64,000 nt of DNA from Pseudomonas ovata. GTDB taxonomy: Bacteria > Pseudomonadota > Gammaproteobacteria > Pseudomonadales > Pseudomonadaceae. The stretch lies in assembly GCF_003131185.1 (NCBI RefSeq), contig NZ_QFFU01000015.1, positions 62,001 through 126,000 of the forward strand. The letters run 5' to 3'. The notes under the pieces are model-generated. The model ran no database searches and was not told the origin of the DNA. It was given only the letters and a program-made list of their open reading frames with translations. Shown piece by piece: positions 33,736-44,291 of this stretch. A program made the translations under genes and the position numbers. Each line of letters starts with the position of its first letter. Position 1 is the first letter of the stretch.

Positions 33736-33782
33736 AGCGGTCGCCCGAGCGTTGCCCTGGAGTCAGGGCCTGACCCCCACCT

Positions 33783-34250
33783 GGGTTTAAGTGATGCAGC
33801 TGATGGGCTGATCTTGCCGGCCTCATCGCCGGCAAGCCGCCTCCCACCAGGTTGCGTCAGACACATATGCCGGCAACCACACAGATCATTGTGGGAGGCG
33901 GCTCTGCCGGCGATGGCCATGTGACAAACGCAGCCGTTGTACCGGCCCTGCGTGACTATCCGCTCTGGGAGGCTATCTGGGTTTAAGTGCGGCAGATGCG
34001 CAGACCTCACCGGCCTCATCGCCGGCAAGCCGCCTCCCACCGGATTGCGTCAGACACATATGCCGGCAACCACACAGATCACATTGTGGGAGGCGGCTTG
34101 CCGGCGATGGCCATGTGACAAACGCAGCCGCTGTACCGGCCTTGCGTGATTACCCGCCCTGGGAGGCTATCCGGGTTTAAGTGATTCAGCTGGGCCGCTG
34201 ATCTCGCCGGCCTCATCGCCGGCAAGCCGCCTCCCACCGGATTGCGTCAG
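33783..34250. repeat. REP/BIME array upstream of RAYT 1
   Basis: Units of 196 and 194 bp start at 33783 and 33979, and a partial third starts at 34173. Each unit carries two REPs in opposite orientation (CCGGCAAGCCGCCTCCCAC and GTGGGAGGCGGCTTGCC types). Each unit boundary ends with a copy of the last eleven codons of the nearby transposase gene, reading RDYPLWEAIWV or RDYPPWEAIRV plus TAA. These are BIME-like repeats of the kind mobilised by RAYTs. Confidence 0.88.
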
Positions 34251-34407
34251 CCCCCTGTGCCGAGCACTGTCGTCGGATCGCAGTCCGGTGCCGAGCCTCC
34301 TCGCTTGATGAACGACCAGACACACCTTGATAAATCAAAACGGCACTGAAGCGCATGGCTGATCAGTAAATTTCCGTCTTCATGCACTCGCGAAAGGAAG
34401 ACAGGGA

Positions 34408-34866
34408 ATGTCGGATCCGTCACGTTCAAGCCAGCTTCGCAAGGGCCGGTACTCCAGTACCGGCCATATCTATCTGGTCACGACCACGACACTGCAAAGA
34501 GAACCGATCTTCAGCGACTGGCGACTTGGACGCCTGGTCGCTCGGGAATTGAACAGGGTTCAAGAGCAGGGCCTGGTCTGTTCACTGGCCTGGGTGGTCA
34601 TGCCGGATCACTGGCACTGGCTGGTTGAGTTGCGCAGTGGCGCTTTGTCGGATGCGGTCAGGAGGGTCAAATCGAAAAGCGCCATTGCTGTGAACAAGGC
34701 CACCTCGCGACAAGGCCGGCTCTGGCAGGATGGTTTTCACGATAAGGCGGTACGTCGTGAAGAGGACCTTATAAAGTTTGCCCGTTATATCGTCGCCAAT
34801 CCGATAAGGGCCGGCCTGGTCAACAGTGTCCGTGATTATCCGCTCTGGGATGCTATCTGGGTTTAA
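34408..34866 (+). CDS. rayT: REP-associated tyrosine transposase (RAYT 1)
   Basis: A protein of 152 residues, IS200-like (Y1 transposase fold). LRKGRYSSTGHIYLVTTTTL opens the domain. The HUH metal site is in WVVMPDHWHWLVEL, and the catalytic Tyr is expected in FARYIVANPIRAGLV, followed by RDYPLWDAIWV. It is flanked on both sides by its probable substrates, GTGGGAGGCGGCTTGCC-type REPs, so it should cut and move REP hairpins as single strands. The ATG at 34408 has AGGGA close upstream. It appears intact. Confidence 0.92.
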   Translation: MSDPSRSSQLRKGRYSSTGHIYLVTTTTLQREPIFSDWRLGRLVARELNRVQEQGLVCSLAWVVMPDHWHWLVELRSGALSDAVRRVKSKSAIAVNKATSRQGRLWQDGFHDKAVRREEDLIKFARYIVANPIRAGLVNSVRDYPLWDAIWV

Positions 34867-35183
34867 GTGCGGCAGATGCGCAGACCTCACCGGCCTCATC
34901 GCCGGCAAGCCTCTCACCGGATTGCGTCAGGACACTATGCCGGCAACCACACAAATCATTGTGGGAGGCGGCTTGCCGGCGATGGCCATGTGACAAACGC
35001 AGCCGCTGTACCGGCCTTGCGTGATTACCCGCCCTGGGAGGCTATCCGGGTTTAAGTGATTCAGCTGAGCCGCTGATCTCGCCGGCCTCATCGCCGGCAA
35101 GCCTCCCACCGGATTGCGTCAGACACATATGCCGGCAATCACACAGATCATTGTGGGAGGCGGCTTGCCGGCGATGGCGGCGG
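34867..35183. repeat. REP/BIME array downstream of RAYT 1
   Basis: One complete inverted REP pair follows the transposase stop directly, then a second copy of the transposase tail (RDYPPWEAIRV plus TAA, ending near 35056) and another REP pair. The period from the real stop to the tail copy is 189 bp. It ends 30 bp before the kdpE stop codon and may also serve as the transcriptional end of the kdp operon. Confidence 0.87.
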
Positions 35184-35212
35184 GACAGGCGCAGCAGATG
35201 TATCAGCCGGCC

Positions 35213-35899
35213 CTACTCCACCAACCGATACCCCACCCCCGCCTCGGTCACGATAAACCTCGGGGCGGTGGGGTCGTCGGCGAGTTTCTGGCGCAAGTGG
35301 CCGATGACGATGCGCAGGTAGTGGCTGTCGTGGGCGTGGGTGGGGCCCCAGATTTCGCGCAGCAAGTGCTGCTGGGTGATGACCCGGCCGGGGTACCGGG
35401 CCAGTTGCGCCAGCACCGCGTACTCCTTGCGGGTCAGGGCCACGTCCTGGCCGTCCAGTTGCACCCGGCGGGCGGCCAGATCAATGAGCAGCGGCCCCAG
35501 TTGCAACGCCACCTCCGGTAGCTGGCCCTCCGGGCGCTGGCGCAGCAGGGCCCGCACCCGGGCGAGGAATTCCTGGATGCCGAACGGCTTGGTCATGTAG
35601 TCGTTGGCGCCGGCGTCCAGCGCCTGGACTTTCTGCGCCTCGCTGGCGCGCACCGACAGCACCATGACCGGCACGCGCAACCATTCGCGCAAGTCACTCA
35701 GGACCTGCTGGCCGTCCATGTCCGGCAGCCCCAGGTCCAGCACGATCACATCCGGGCGGCTCAGCGCGGCCTGGTTCAGGCCTTCGGCACCGTCGGCCGC
35801 TTCCAGCACCTTGTAGCCCTGGGAGGCCAGGCTGATGCGCAGGAATTTACGAATCTGCGGTTCGTCGTCGATGATCAGGATGGTCGCGGTCTGGCTCAT
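35213..35899 (-). CDS. kdpE: Potassium response regulator KdpE
   Basis: A protein of 228 residues of the OmpR/PhoB class. The receiver domain has the acidic pair in LIIDDEPQIRKFL, the phospho-acceptor Asp in VIVLDLGLPDMDGQ (about residue 54) and the switch Lys in YMTKPFG. The winged-helix output domain has LTRKEYAVLAQLARYPGRVI, RIVIGHLRQKLADDP and VGYRLV. It activates kdpABC when phosphorylated by KdpD. A 64-bp gap separates it from kdpD, unlike the overlap seen in many species. Confidence 0.97.
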   Translation of the reverse strand: MSQTATILIIDDEPQIRKFLRISLASQGYKVLEAADGAEGLNQAALSRPDVIVLDLGLPDMDGQQVLSDLREWLRVPVMVLSVRASEAQKVQALDAGANDYMTKPFGIQEFLARVRALLRQRPEGQLPEVALQLGPLLIDLAARRVQLDGQDVALTRKEYAVLAQLARYPGRVITQQHLLREIWGPTHAHDSHYLRIVIGHLRQKLADDPTAPRFIVTEAGVGYRLVE

Positions 35900-35963
35900 G
35901 CCTGCTGTTTTTCCTGTACGCCCAAAATGCCGCCCAGCCTACTCCAGATCATCGCCTGAGCCA

Positions 35964-38618
35964 TCATTCGATCGCCTGCGGCGGCTGAGCCGGCAGCGGC
36001 AGGTGCAAGGTCATGCAGGTACCCTGTCCGCCTGCACCGTCGGTGACGCTGACCCGCCCACCATGGGCACCGACCATGCCCTGGCAGATGGCCAGGCCCA
36101 GCCCGGTGCCCTGCCCGCCACGATCACCACGGGCGGCGGTGTAGAACATGTCGAAAATCTTGCTGCGCTCGGCCTCGGGAATGCCCGGTCCCTGGTCACC
36201 GACCGCTAGGCACAGTTCGCCTTCGACCACCTGCGCCGCCACCGTCAGTGCCGCGCCGACCGGTGAAAAGCGCGCGGCGTTTTCCAGCACATTGACCAGC
36301 GCCTGCTCGATCAGCGCGGCGTGCACGTACAGCAACGGCAGCGGTTCGGCGACGTGCACCCGCACCTGCAACGGCGCCAGCACCGCACGCAGGCGGCTCA
36401 GCGCACTGCCGACGATGTCAGCTGGCGCCACCCAGTCGCGGGCCAGTTTCAGCGAGCCGTGGCCCAGGCGGGTCATGTCCAGCAGGTTCTGAATGTAGCG
36501 ATCCAGGCGCTCGGCCTCATCACGGGTGCCTTCAAGCAGCTCATGCCGGTCAGCTTTTGAAAGCACCTCGTCCAGCGTCAGCAGGCTGTCGATACTGCCG
36601 CGCATGGCCGTCAGCGGCGTGCGCAGGTCGTGGGACACCGAGGCCAGCAAGGCGCTGCGCAACTGTTCGGTTTCGCCATGCAGGCGCGCCGCCTCCAAGT
36701 GCTCGGCCAGGCGTGCACGGGTCAGGGCCTGGGCCAGCGGCTGGCTCAGGGCGCTGAGCAGACGGCGGTGCTGGGCGGTGACTTCAGCGCCGGCCATGGG
36801 GCTGACGCCCAGCAGCGCCAGCGGCCCATCTTCGGCCGACAACGGCCACCACCACCAGCGCCCGGACGGCAAGGTGCCGGTGCCGTGGCCGGCGGCCTGG
36901 TCGTGTTGCCAGGCCCAGTCGGCGGCGGCCTGCTCCGGCTCGCTGAACACCAGCGGCCCGCCGACCTCGACTTGCCACCGGCCTTGATCCTGGCTATCGC
37001 GCCCCAGCAAACACAGTTGCAGGCCGTGCCAGCCTTCCAGGTACTGGCTGGCCACGCTGAGCACCGCCTGGCGGTCGGTGGCGGCTGTCAGTCGGCGTGA
37101 CAGGTCGAGCAAGGCGCCGGTTTCTTCCTGGGTGTCACGCAAGGCCTGCAACTGGCGCCGCTGGCGCGCGGCCAATTGGCCGGTCAGGGTGGCCATGAGC
37201 AGGAAGAACACCAGGGTCAGCACGTCTTCTTCGCGCTGGATACTCAACGAAAAACTCGGTGCGATGAACAGGTAGTCGTAAGCCAGGAACGACGACACCG
37301 CGCACGCCAGCGCCGGCCCCATGCTGCTGCGCACCGCCACCAGCAGGACGGCCATCAGAAAGATCAGCGAGATATTCGGCAGCGCCAGCACTGAGCCCAC
37401 GCCCCAGGCCACGGCACTGGCCAGCAGCGTGGCGGCCAGCGCCAGGCCATAATCGCGCCAGCGCGGTGCGGCCGGCGGCCGGGCCTGGACCTGCTCGGGC
37501 AGGGTCTGGCTGTCGAGCACGCTGATTTCCAGGCCGTGGGCCTCACGCAGCAGGCGCGGGGCCACGCCGCCGTTGAACAGACGCCGCCAGCTGCGGCGCC
37601 GCGACTGGCCGACCAGCACCACGCTGGCGCGGCGCTCCACGGCGTGCTGCAACAGGGTACGGGCCACTTCGCCGGCGCGCAGGCTGACCACTTCGCCGCC
37701 CAGCCGCTCGGCCAGTTGCTGGGCGCTTTGCAGCTCGCCACGGGCCTTTTCGCCCAGCCCCTGGCCGTCATCGACATGGACCAGGCTCCAGGGCAGGTGT
37801 CGACGCTCGGCCACCTGGCTGGCATGGCGCACCAGGCGCTCGGCCTGGGCATCGCCGTCGACCCCGACCAGCAAGCGCCCGCGCAAGGCCGGCGCGGCCT
37901 GACCTTGCTGGCGGTAGACCTGGGCCAGGTCGCTGTCAACCTGGGCGGCGGCGGTCTGCATCGCCAGCTCACGCAGGGCAGTCAGGTTGGTCTGGCTGAA
38001 AAAGGCATCAATGGCGGCGCGCGCCTGCTCGGGCACGTACACCTTGCCGTCGCGCAGGCGCTCCAGCAGCTCACGCGGCGGCAGGTCGATCAGCACCAGC
38101 TCGAAGGCCTCCTGCAGCACCCAGTCGGGCAGCGTCTCGCGCACCTGCACGCCGGTGATGCCGCGAATACGGTCGTTGAGGCTTTCCAGGTGCTGGACGT
38201 TGACCGTGGTGTACACGTCGATGCCGGCGGCCAGCAGCTCCTGCACGTCCTGCCAGCGCTTGGCGTGCCGGCTGCCGGGGGCGTTGCTGTGAGCCAGTTC
38301 GTCGACCAGCGCCAGCGCCGGGGCGGCGGCCAGCAAGCCGTCCAGGTCCATTTCTTCCAGGGTCATGCCTCGGTACTGGCTGCGCAACAGCGGTTGCTGG
38401 GCCAGGCCATTGAGCAGCAGCTCGGTTTCGGCGCGGCCGTGGGTTTCGACGATCCCGGCCAATACCCTGACGCCCTGGCGCAGTTGCCGGTGGGCGGCCT
38501 GGAGCATGGCGTAGGTCTTGCCCACGCCGGGGGCGGCGCCCAGAAAGACTTTCAGGCGGCCACGGCCATGGCGGGGCAGTTGCGCCAGCAAGGCATCGGC
38601 GCGGTTGGCATCACTCAA
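35964..38618 (-). CDS. kdpD: Potassium sensor histidine kinase KdpD
   Basis: A protein of 884 residues. The N-terminal KdpD domain has Walker A in KVFLGAAPGVGKTYAMLQAA and ALVDELAHSNAPGSRH, then a USP-like domain (LVGVDGDAQAERLVRHASQV). Four membrane segments lie near residues 400-500 (VLALPNISLIFLMAVLLVAV and others), followed by a GAF-like region and the kinase core with the phospho-His in SVSHDLRTPLTAMRGS (about residue 670) and GLGLAICQGMVGAHGG. It senses K+ limitation and ionic strength. The order kdpA-B-C-D-E is conserved. Confidence 0.97.
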   Translation of the reverse strand: MSDANRADALLAQLPRHGRGRLKVFLGAAPGVGKTYAMLQAAHRQLRQGVRVLAGIVETHGRAETELLLNGLAQQPLLRSQYRGMTLEEMDLDGLLAAAPALALVDELAHSNAPGSRHAKRWQDVQELLAAGIDVYTTVNVQHLESLNDRIRGITGVQVRETLPDWVLQEAFELVLIDLPPRELLERLRDGKVYVPEQARAAIDAFFSQTNLTALRELAMQTAAAQVDSDLAQVYRQQGQAAPALRGRLLVGVDGDAQAERLVRHASQVAERRHLPWSLVHVDDGQGLGEKARGELQSAQQLAERLGGEVVSLRAGEVARTLLQHAVERRASVVLVGQSRRRSWRRLFNGGVAPRLLREAHGLEISVLDSQTLPEQVQARPPAAPRWRDYGLALAATLLASAVAWGVGSVLALPNISLIFLMAVLLVAVRSSMGPALACAVSSFLAYDYLFIAPSFSLSIQREEDVLTLVFFLLMATLTGQLAARQRRQLQALRDTQEETGALLDLSRRLTAATDRQAVLSVASQYLEGWHGLQLCLLGRDSQDQGRWQVEVGGPLVFSEPEQAAADWAWQHDQAAGHGTGTLPSGRWWWWPLSAEDGPLALLGVSPMAGAEVTAQHRRLLSALSQPLAQALTRARLAEHLEAARLHGETEQLRSALLASVSHDLRTPLTAMRGSIDSLLTLDEVLSKADRHELLEGTRDEAERLDRYIQNLLDMTRLGHGSLKLARDWVAPADIVGSALSRLRAVLAPLQVRVHVAEPLPLLYVHAALIEQALVNVLENAARFSPVGAALTVAAQVVEGELCLAVGDQGPGIPEAERSKIFDMFYTAARGDRGGQGTGLGLAICQGMVGAHGGRVSVTDGAGGQGTCMTLHLPLPAQPPQAIE

Positions 38619-38632
38619 GGCAGGCTCCTAAA

Positions 38633-39184
38633 TCAGGGATTGGCGGCATTCAGGCTCTGGTTCAGCGCCAGCACGTTCACCACCGGCGGTCCGAACAGCG
38701 GCCGCTCGGTGTGGGTCTCGATCAGCGCCTGCACCTGCTGCACCGGCAACTGGCGCGCAGCCGCCACGCGCGCAGCCTGCCAGTGGGCAGCGGTCGGTGG
38801 CAAGTGGGGGTCGAGACCGCTGGCCGAGGTGGTCAGCAAGGCCAGTGGCACCGGGCCCTGACCGGTCACCGCCAGTTGCTGCGCCTGGTCGCGAATGCGC
38901 TCGGCCAGCGCCGGGTTGCTCGGCGCCAGGTTGCTGGCCCCGCTGGCCACGGTGGCGAAGGCGGCCGCCGACGGCCGCGGCTGGAACCATTGTGCACCGG
39001 TGAATGGCTGGGCAATCAGTTGCGAGCCGCGCACGCGGCCCTGGGCATCGCGGATCAGGCTGCCATTGGCCTGATCGGCAAAGGCCAGTTGCGCCACACC
39101 GGTGACGGCCAGCGGGTAGGCGACACCGGTGACCAGGGTCAGCAGGGCCAATAGAGTCAGAGCCGGACGTAGAGAAGTTGACAT
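38633..39184 (-). CDS. kdpC: K+-transporting ATPase subunit KdpC
   Basis: A protein of 183 residues from the ATG at 39184 (AGGAA six bases upstream). It has a single N-terminal membrane segment (ALTLLALLTLVTGVAYPLAV) and the conserved periplasmic part with GSQLIAQPFTGAQWFQPRPS, SGASNLAPSNPAL, SGLDPHLPP and RPLFGPPVVNVLALN. It stabilises the KdpFABC complex. The frame remains open upstream through a repeat element, but that part is not KdpC. Confidence 0.96.
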   Translation of the reverse strand: MSTSLRPALTLLALLTLVTGVAYPLAVTGVAQLAFADQANGSLIRDAQGRVRGSQLIAQPFTGAQWFQPRPSAAAFATVASGASNLAPSNPALAERIRDQAQQLAVTGQGPVPLALLTTSASGLDPHLPPTAAHWQAARVAAARQLPVQQVQALIETHTERPLFGPPVVNVLALNQSLNAANP

Positions 39185-39210
39185 GAGCAATTCCTGGTTG
39201 ATGAAGGTTT

Positions 39211-39376
39211 GTAGGAGCGCGCTTGCCCGCGACCGAGTGCGCAGCGCTCGTAAAATCTCAGAAACGCCACAGACTTTTGCCTGTGAACACATTAAAAATC
39301 TGCGAAACCCCACAAATTTACGACTGCTTGCGCACTCGGTCGCGGGCAAGACGGATGGCCGCCCCCGCGCTCCTAC
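39211..39376. repeat. GTAGGAGC-ended repeat inserted between kdpB and kdpC
   Basis: A 166-bp element opening GTAGGAGCGCGCTTGCCCGCGACC and closing CGCGCTCCTAC, with CGAGTGCG / CGCACTCGGTCGCGGGC arms. It is longer than the 110-bp copies elsewhere because of extra central sequence. It fills most of the 217-bp gap between kdpB and kdpC, genes that normally lie a few bases apart. It could form a large hairpin in the kdp transcript. Confidence 0.87.
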
Positions 39377-39401
39377 GGTCAAGGGCTTGAGCAGGTATCG
39401 G

Positions 39402-41453
<2,052 letters not shown>

Positions 41454-41463
41454 GGTTGGCTCC

Positions 41464-43158
41464 TCAAAGGCCCAGGCTCAGGTGTTCGGCAATCGGCCCC
41501 AAGGCCAGGGTCGGCAAAAAGGTCAGGCCGCCCACCAGCAGGATGGTCACGGTCAGCAAAGTGACGAACAGCGGGCCGTGGGTCGGAAAGCTGTCGGTGC
41601 CTTGCGGCATGGCCTGCTTGCGCGCCAGGCTGCCGGCCAGGGCCAGCACCGGCAGGATGTAGCCGAAGCGGCCGATGAACATGGCCAGGCTGAGCATCAG
41701 GTTATGGAACGGTGTGTTGGCACCAAAGCCCCCGAAAGCCGAGCCGTTGTTGGCGGTGGCCGAGGTGTAGGCGTACAGCAGCTGGCTGAAGCCGTGCGGG
41801 CCGGGGTTGCTGACCGCCGCCGCAGGCCCCGGCAGGCTGGCGGCGATGGCGCCCAGCACCAGCACGCCCACCGGCATCACCAGCAGGGTCGCCACCAGCA
41901 GCCGGACTTCCTGGGCCTGGAGTTTCTTGCCCAGGTATTCCGGGGTACGACCGATCATCAGGCCGGCCAGGAACACGGCGATCAGCACGTTGAGCAACAT
42001 GCCGTTGAGGCCCACGCCGACGCCGCCGAAGATCACTTCGCCGACCATCATGTTGACCATCGCGACCAGGCCGGTCAGCGGGTTGAGGCTGTCGTGCATG
42101 GCATTGACCGAGCCGTTGGACGCCGCCGTGGTGGCAGTGGCCCAGAGCACGCTGGCGGTGGTGCCGAAGCGCGTTTCCTTGCCTTCCAGGGGCGCGGCCT
42201 GCTCGACACCGCTGATGGCCAGCGCCGGGTTGGGCGCGTATTCGGCCCACAACGACACGCCCACGCCAAGGCTGAGCAACAGCAGCATGCAGGCCAGGAT
42301 CGCCCGGCTCTGGCGCATGTCTTTCACATAGTGGCCGAAGGTGAACACCAGGGCTGCCGGGATCAGCAGGATCGACAGCAGCTCGAACAGGTTGCTCAGC
42401 GCCGTGGGGTTCTCGAACGGGTGCGCCGAGTTGACGCCGAAAAAGCCGCCGCCGTTGGTGCCCAGTTGCTTGATCGCGATCTGGCTGGCGGCCGGGCCCA
42501 TCGGCAGGCTCTGCTCGCTGCCTTGCAGGGTCAGGGCATCGACGTAGTGGTTGAAGCTTTGCGGCACGCCCTGCCAGACCAGCAGCACGGCCAGCAGCAG
42601 GCTGATCGGCAGCAGGCCGTAGAGGGTGGCGCGGGTCAGGTCGACCCAGAAGTTACCCAGGTTCTCGGTGCTGCGCCGGCTGATGCCGCGGCACAACACT
42701 GCCAGCACGGCGATGCCGGTGGCGGCGCTGACGAAGTTCTGCACGGTCAGGCCGAGCATCTGGCTCAGGTAGCTCAACGAGGCTTCGCCGCTGTAGGCCT
42801 GCCAGTTGGTGTTGGTGACAAAGCTCATGGCGGTGTTGAACGCCAGCGTCCATTCCAGCCCTGGCAGTTGCTGCGGGTTGAGCGGCAGCACGCCTTGCAG
42901 CAGCAACAGCGCGAACAGGGCAATGAAGCCCAGCAGGTTGAACAGCAGCAAGGCCACGGCATAGGCTTTCCAGCCCTGCCCCGCCTGCGGGTCGATGCCG
43001 CCGGCGCGGTAGCACACGCGCTCGACCGGGCCGAGCACCGGTGTCAGCCAGGTGTGGTTGCCTTCCATCACGTTGAACCAGAACCGCCCCAGCAACGGCG
43101 CGCTGACCAGCAGCAGGCCGAAGAATGTGGCGATCAATAAATAGTCATATCCGTGCAT
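41464..43158 (-). CDS. kdpA: K+-transporting ATPase K+-binding subunit KdpA
   Basis: A protein of 564 residues from the ATG at 43158 (GGGGAG six bases upstream). About ten membrane segments and the selectivity-filter loops of the SKT superfamily are present, for example AMSFVTNTNWQAY, QLGTNGGGFFGVNSAHPFEN, GLVAMVNMMVGEVIFGGVGV and ATANNGSAFGGF. It is the K+ channel-like subunit of KdpFABC. No kdpF-like hydrophobic peptide of about 29 codons is visible between the promoter side and kdpA: the sequence directly upstream encodes only hydrophilic residues in all three frames. Confidence 0.97.
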   Translation of the reverse strand: MHGYDYLLIATFFGLLLVSAPLLGRFWFNVMEGNHTWLTPVLGPVERVCYRAGGIDPQAGQGWKAYAVALLLFNLLGFIALFALLLLQGVLPLNPQQLPGLEWTLAFNTAMSFVTNTNWQAYSGEASLSYLSQMLGLTVQNFVSAATGIAVLAVLCRGISRRSTENLGNFWVDLTRATLYGLLPISLLLAVLLVWQGVPQSFNHYVDALTLQGSEQSLPMGPAASQIAIKQLGTNGGGFFGVNSAHPFENPTALSNLFELLSILLIPAALVFTFGHYVKDMRQSRAILACMLLLLSLGVGVSLWAEYAPNPALAISGVEQAAPLEGKETRFGTTASVLWATATTAASNGSVNAMHDSLNPLTGLVAMVNMMVGEVIFGGVGVGLNGMLLNVLIAVFLAGLMIGRTPEYLGKKLQAQEVRLLVATLLVMPVGVLVLGAIAASLPGPAAAVSNPGPHGFSQLLYAYTSATANNGSAFGGFGANTPFHNLMLSLAMFIGRFGYILPVLALAGSLARKQAMPQGTDSFPTHGPLFVTLLTVTILLVGGLTFLPTLALGPIAEHLSLGL

Positions 43159-43287
43159 CGAACTCCCCTTGGTGCGGCGCTGATCGCCTGGCGCCATTGT
43201 CGGCAAGGGGGGCGTAAAGGAACGAGGGCGCAGGGGGCGGTGGGGCATAAAGAATGTGTAAAGACTGGCTGGCAGCCAGAGCTCACC

Positions 43288-43343
43288 GTTTCACGGTTTC
43301 ACGGTTTCACGGTTTCACGGTTTCACGGTTTCACGGTTTCACG
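43288..43343. repeat. Seven copies of the 8-bp repeat GTTTCACG
   Basis: GTTTCACG is repeated seven times without interruption, directly joined to the GTAGGAGC-ended element that follows. It lies 130 bp upstream of the kdpA start on the probable promoter side. Perfect short tandem repeats of this kind are prone to slipped-strand change in copy number. Confidence 0.95.
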
Positions 43344-43453
43344 GTAGGAGCCCGCTTGCCGGCGACCGAGTGCGTAGCGCTCGCAAAAATGTGTGAAACG
43401 CTGAAATTTTACGACTGCTGACGCAGCCGGTCGCGGGCAGAGCGCGCTCCTAC
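43344..43453. repeat. GTAGGAGC-ended repeat, left of RAYT 2
   Basis: A 110-bp imperfect palindrome from GTAGGAGCCCGCTTGCC to GCGCGCTCCTAC. Its arms (GACCGAGTGCGTAGCGC and GACGCAGCCGGTCGCGGGC) place it in the family at 3018, 12836, 39211 and 44029. It lies 90 bp upstream of a RAYT gene whose other side carries a second copy. Confidence 0.88.
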
Positions 43454-43542
43454 GGGGGTAGACACATTGCGCATTACTGAAGGGCTTCGACAGATTCCAT
43501 TCATGGCTACCGTTGGTGATTCTTTTCAACGGAGGCAATGGA

Positions 43543-44001
43543 ATGCCCATGGATGCTCGCGGTGCGGATTTGCGCAAGGGACGGTATTCGGAACCCGGAA
43601 GAATCTACCTGTTGACCGGTGTGGTGCATGAGCGGCGGCCGTTGTTCGCCGATTTCTGGCTGGGGCGCTTGGTGGTGGCGCAGTTGCGTCAGGCAGAGCA
43701 GGCCGGTTTTGCACGCTCTCTGGCCTGGGTGGTGATGCCGGATCATTTCCATTGGCTGGTCGAACTGAAGGCCGGCAGCCTCGGCGCCCTGATGCGCCGG
43801 GTCAAGGCAGGCAGTTCACGGGCCATCGTGGCCAGCGGGCGGGCCAGGCCGCGTATCTGGCAGAAAGGGTTTCATGACAGCGCCTTGCGGCATGAAGAAC
43901 ACCTGCAGAACGCCGCGCGGTATATCGTTGCCAATCCCCTGCGGGCCGGGTTGGTGCAGCGCATCGGTGATTACCCGTTGTGGGATGCGGTCTGGCTTTG
44001 A
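43543..44001 (+). CDS. rayT: REP-associated tyrosine transposase (RAYT 2)
   Basis: A protein of 152 residues from the ATG at 43543 (GGAGG seven bases upstream). ADLRKGRYSEPGRIYLLTGV, WVVMPDHFHWLVELKAG (HUH), GFHDSALRHEEHLQNAARYI and VANPLRAGLVQRIGDYPLWD carry the same ordered motifs as RAYT 1, but the two proteins differ at many positions. It is flanked by GTAGGAGC-ended repeats at 43344-43453 and 44029-44137, which are its likely substrates. It is intact, with no frameshift. Confidence 0.92.
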   Translation: MPMDARGADLRKGRYSEPGRIYLLTGVVHERRPLFADFWLGRLVVAQLRQAEQAGFARSLAWVVMPDHFHWLVELKAGSLGALMRRVKAGSSRAIVASGRARPRIWQKGFHDSALRHEEHLQNAARYIVANPLRAGLVQRIGDYPLWDAVWL

Positions 44002-44028
44002 TATCACCGCGACTGCGCGGCGTGGCAG

Positions 44029-44137
44029 GTAGGAGCGCGCTTGCCCGCGACCGGCTGCGTTAGCAGTCGTAAAATTTCAGCGTTTAGACGATTTTTGCGA
44101 GCGCTTCGCACTCGGTCGCGGGCAAGCGCGCTCCTAC
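44029..44137. repeat. GTAGGAGC-ended repeat, right of RAYT 2
   Basis: A 109-bp imperfect palindrome opening GTAGGAGCGCGCTTGCCCGCGACC and closing CGGGCAAGCGCGCTCCTAC. Its two ends are the most exactly complementary of the copies in this window, consistent with a recent or active copy. It begins 28 bp after the RAYT 2 stop. Confidence 0.9.
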
Positions 44138-44291
44138 AAGGGAAACGCTGAAATCGGGGGATTTCGGACGTTTCTGACGGGTGATTGCAAGAAGCCTCTC
44201 TTTCCATTGAAGGAAATTTCCGAGAAAATCCCGGCCGCTTGCGCCTCTGCATTTCAGTCACTAGGCTGCCTGACGTCGCCGGGATTGTCCC

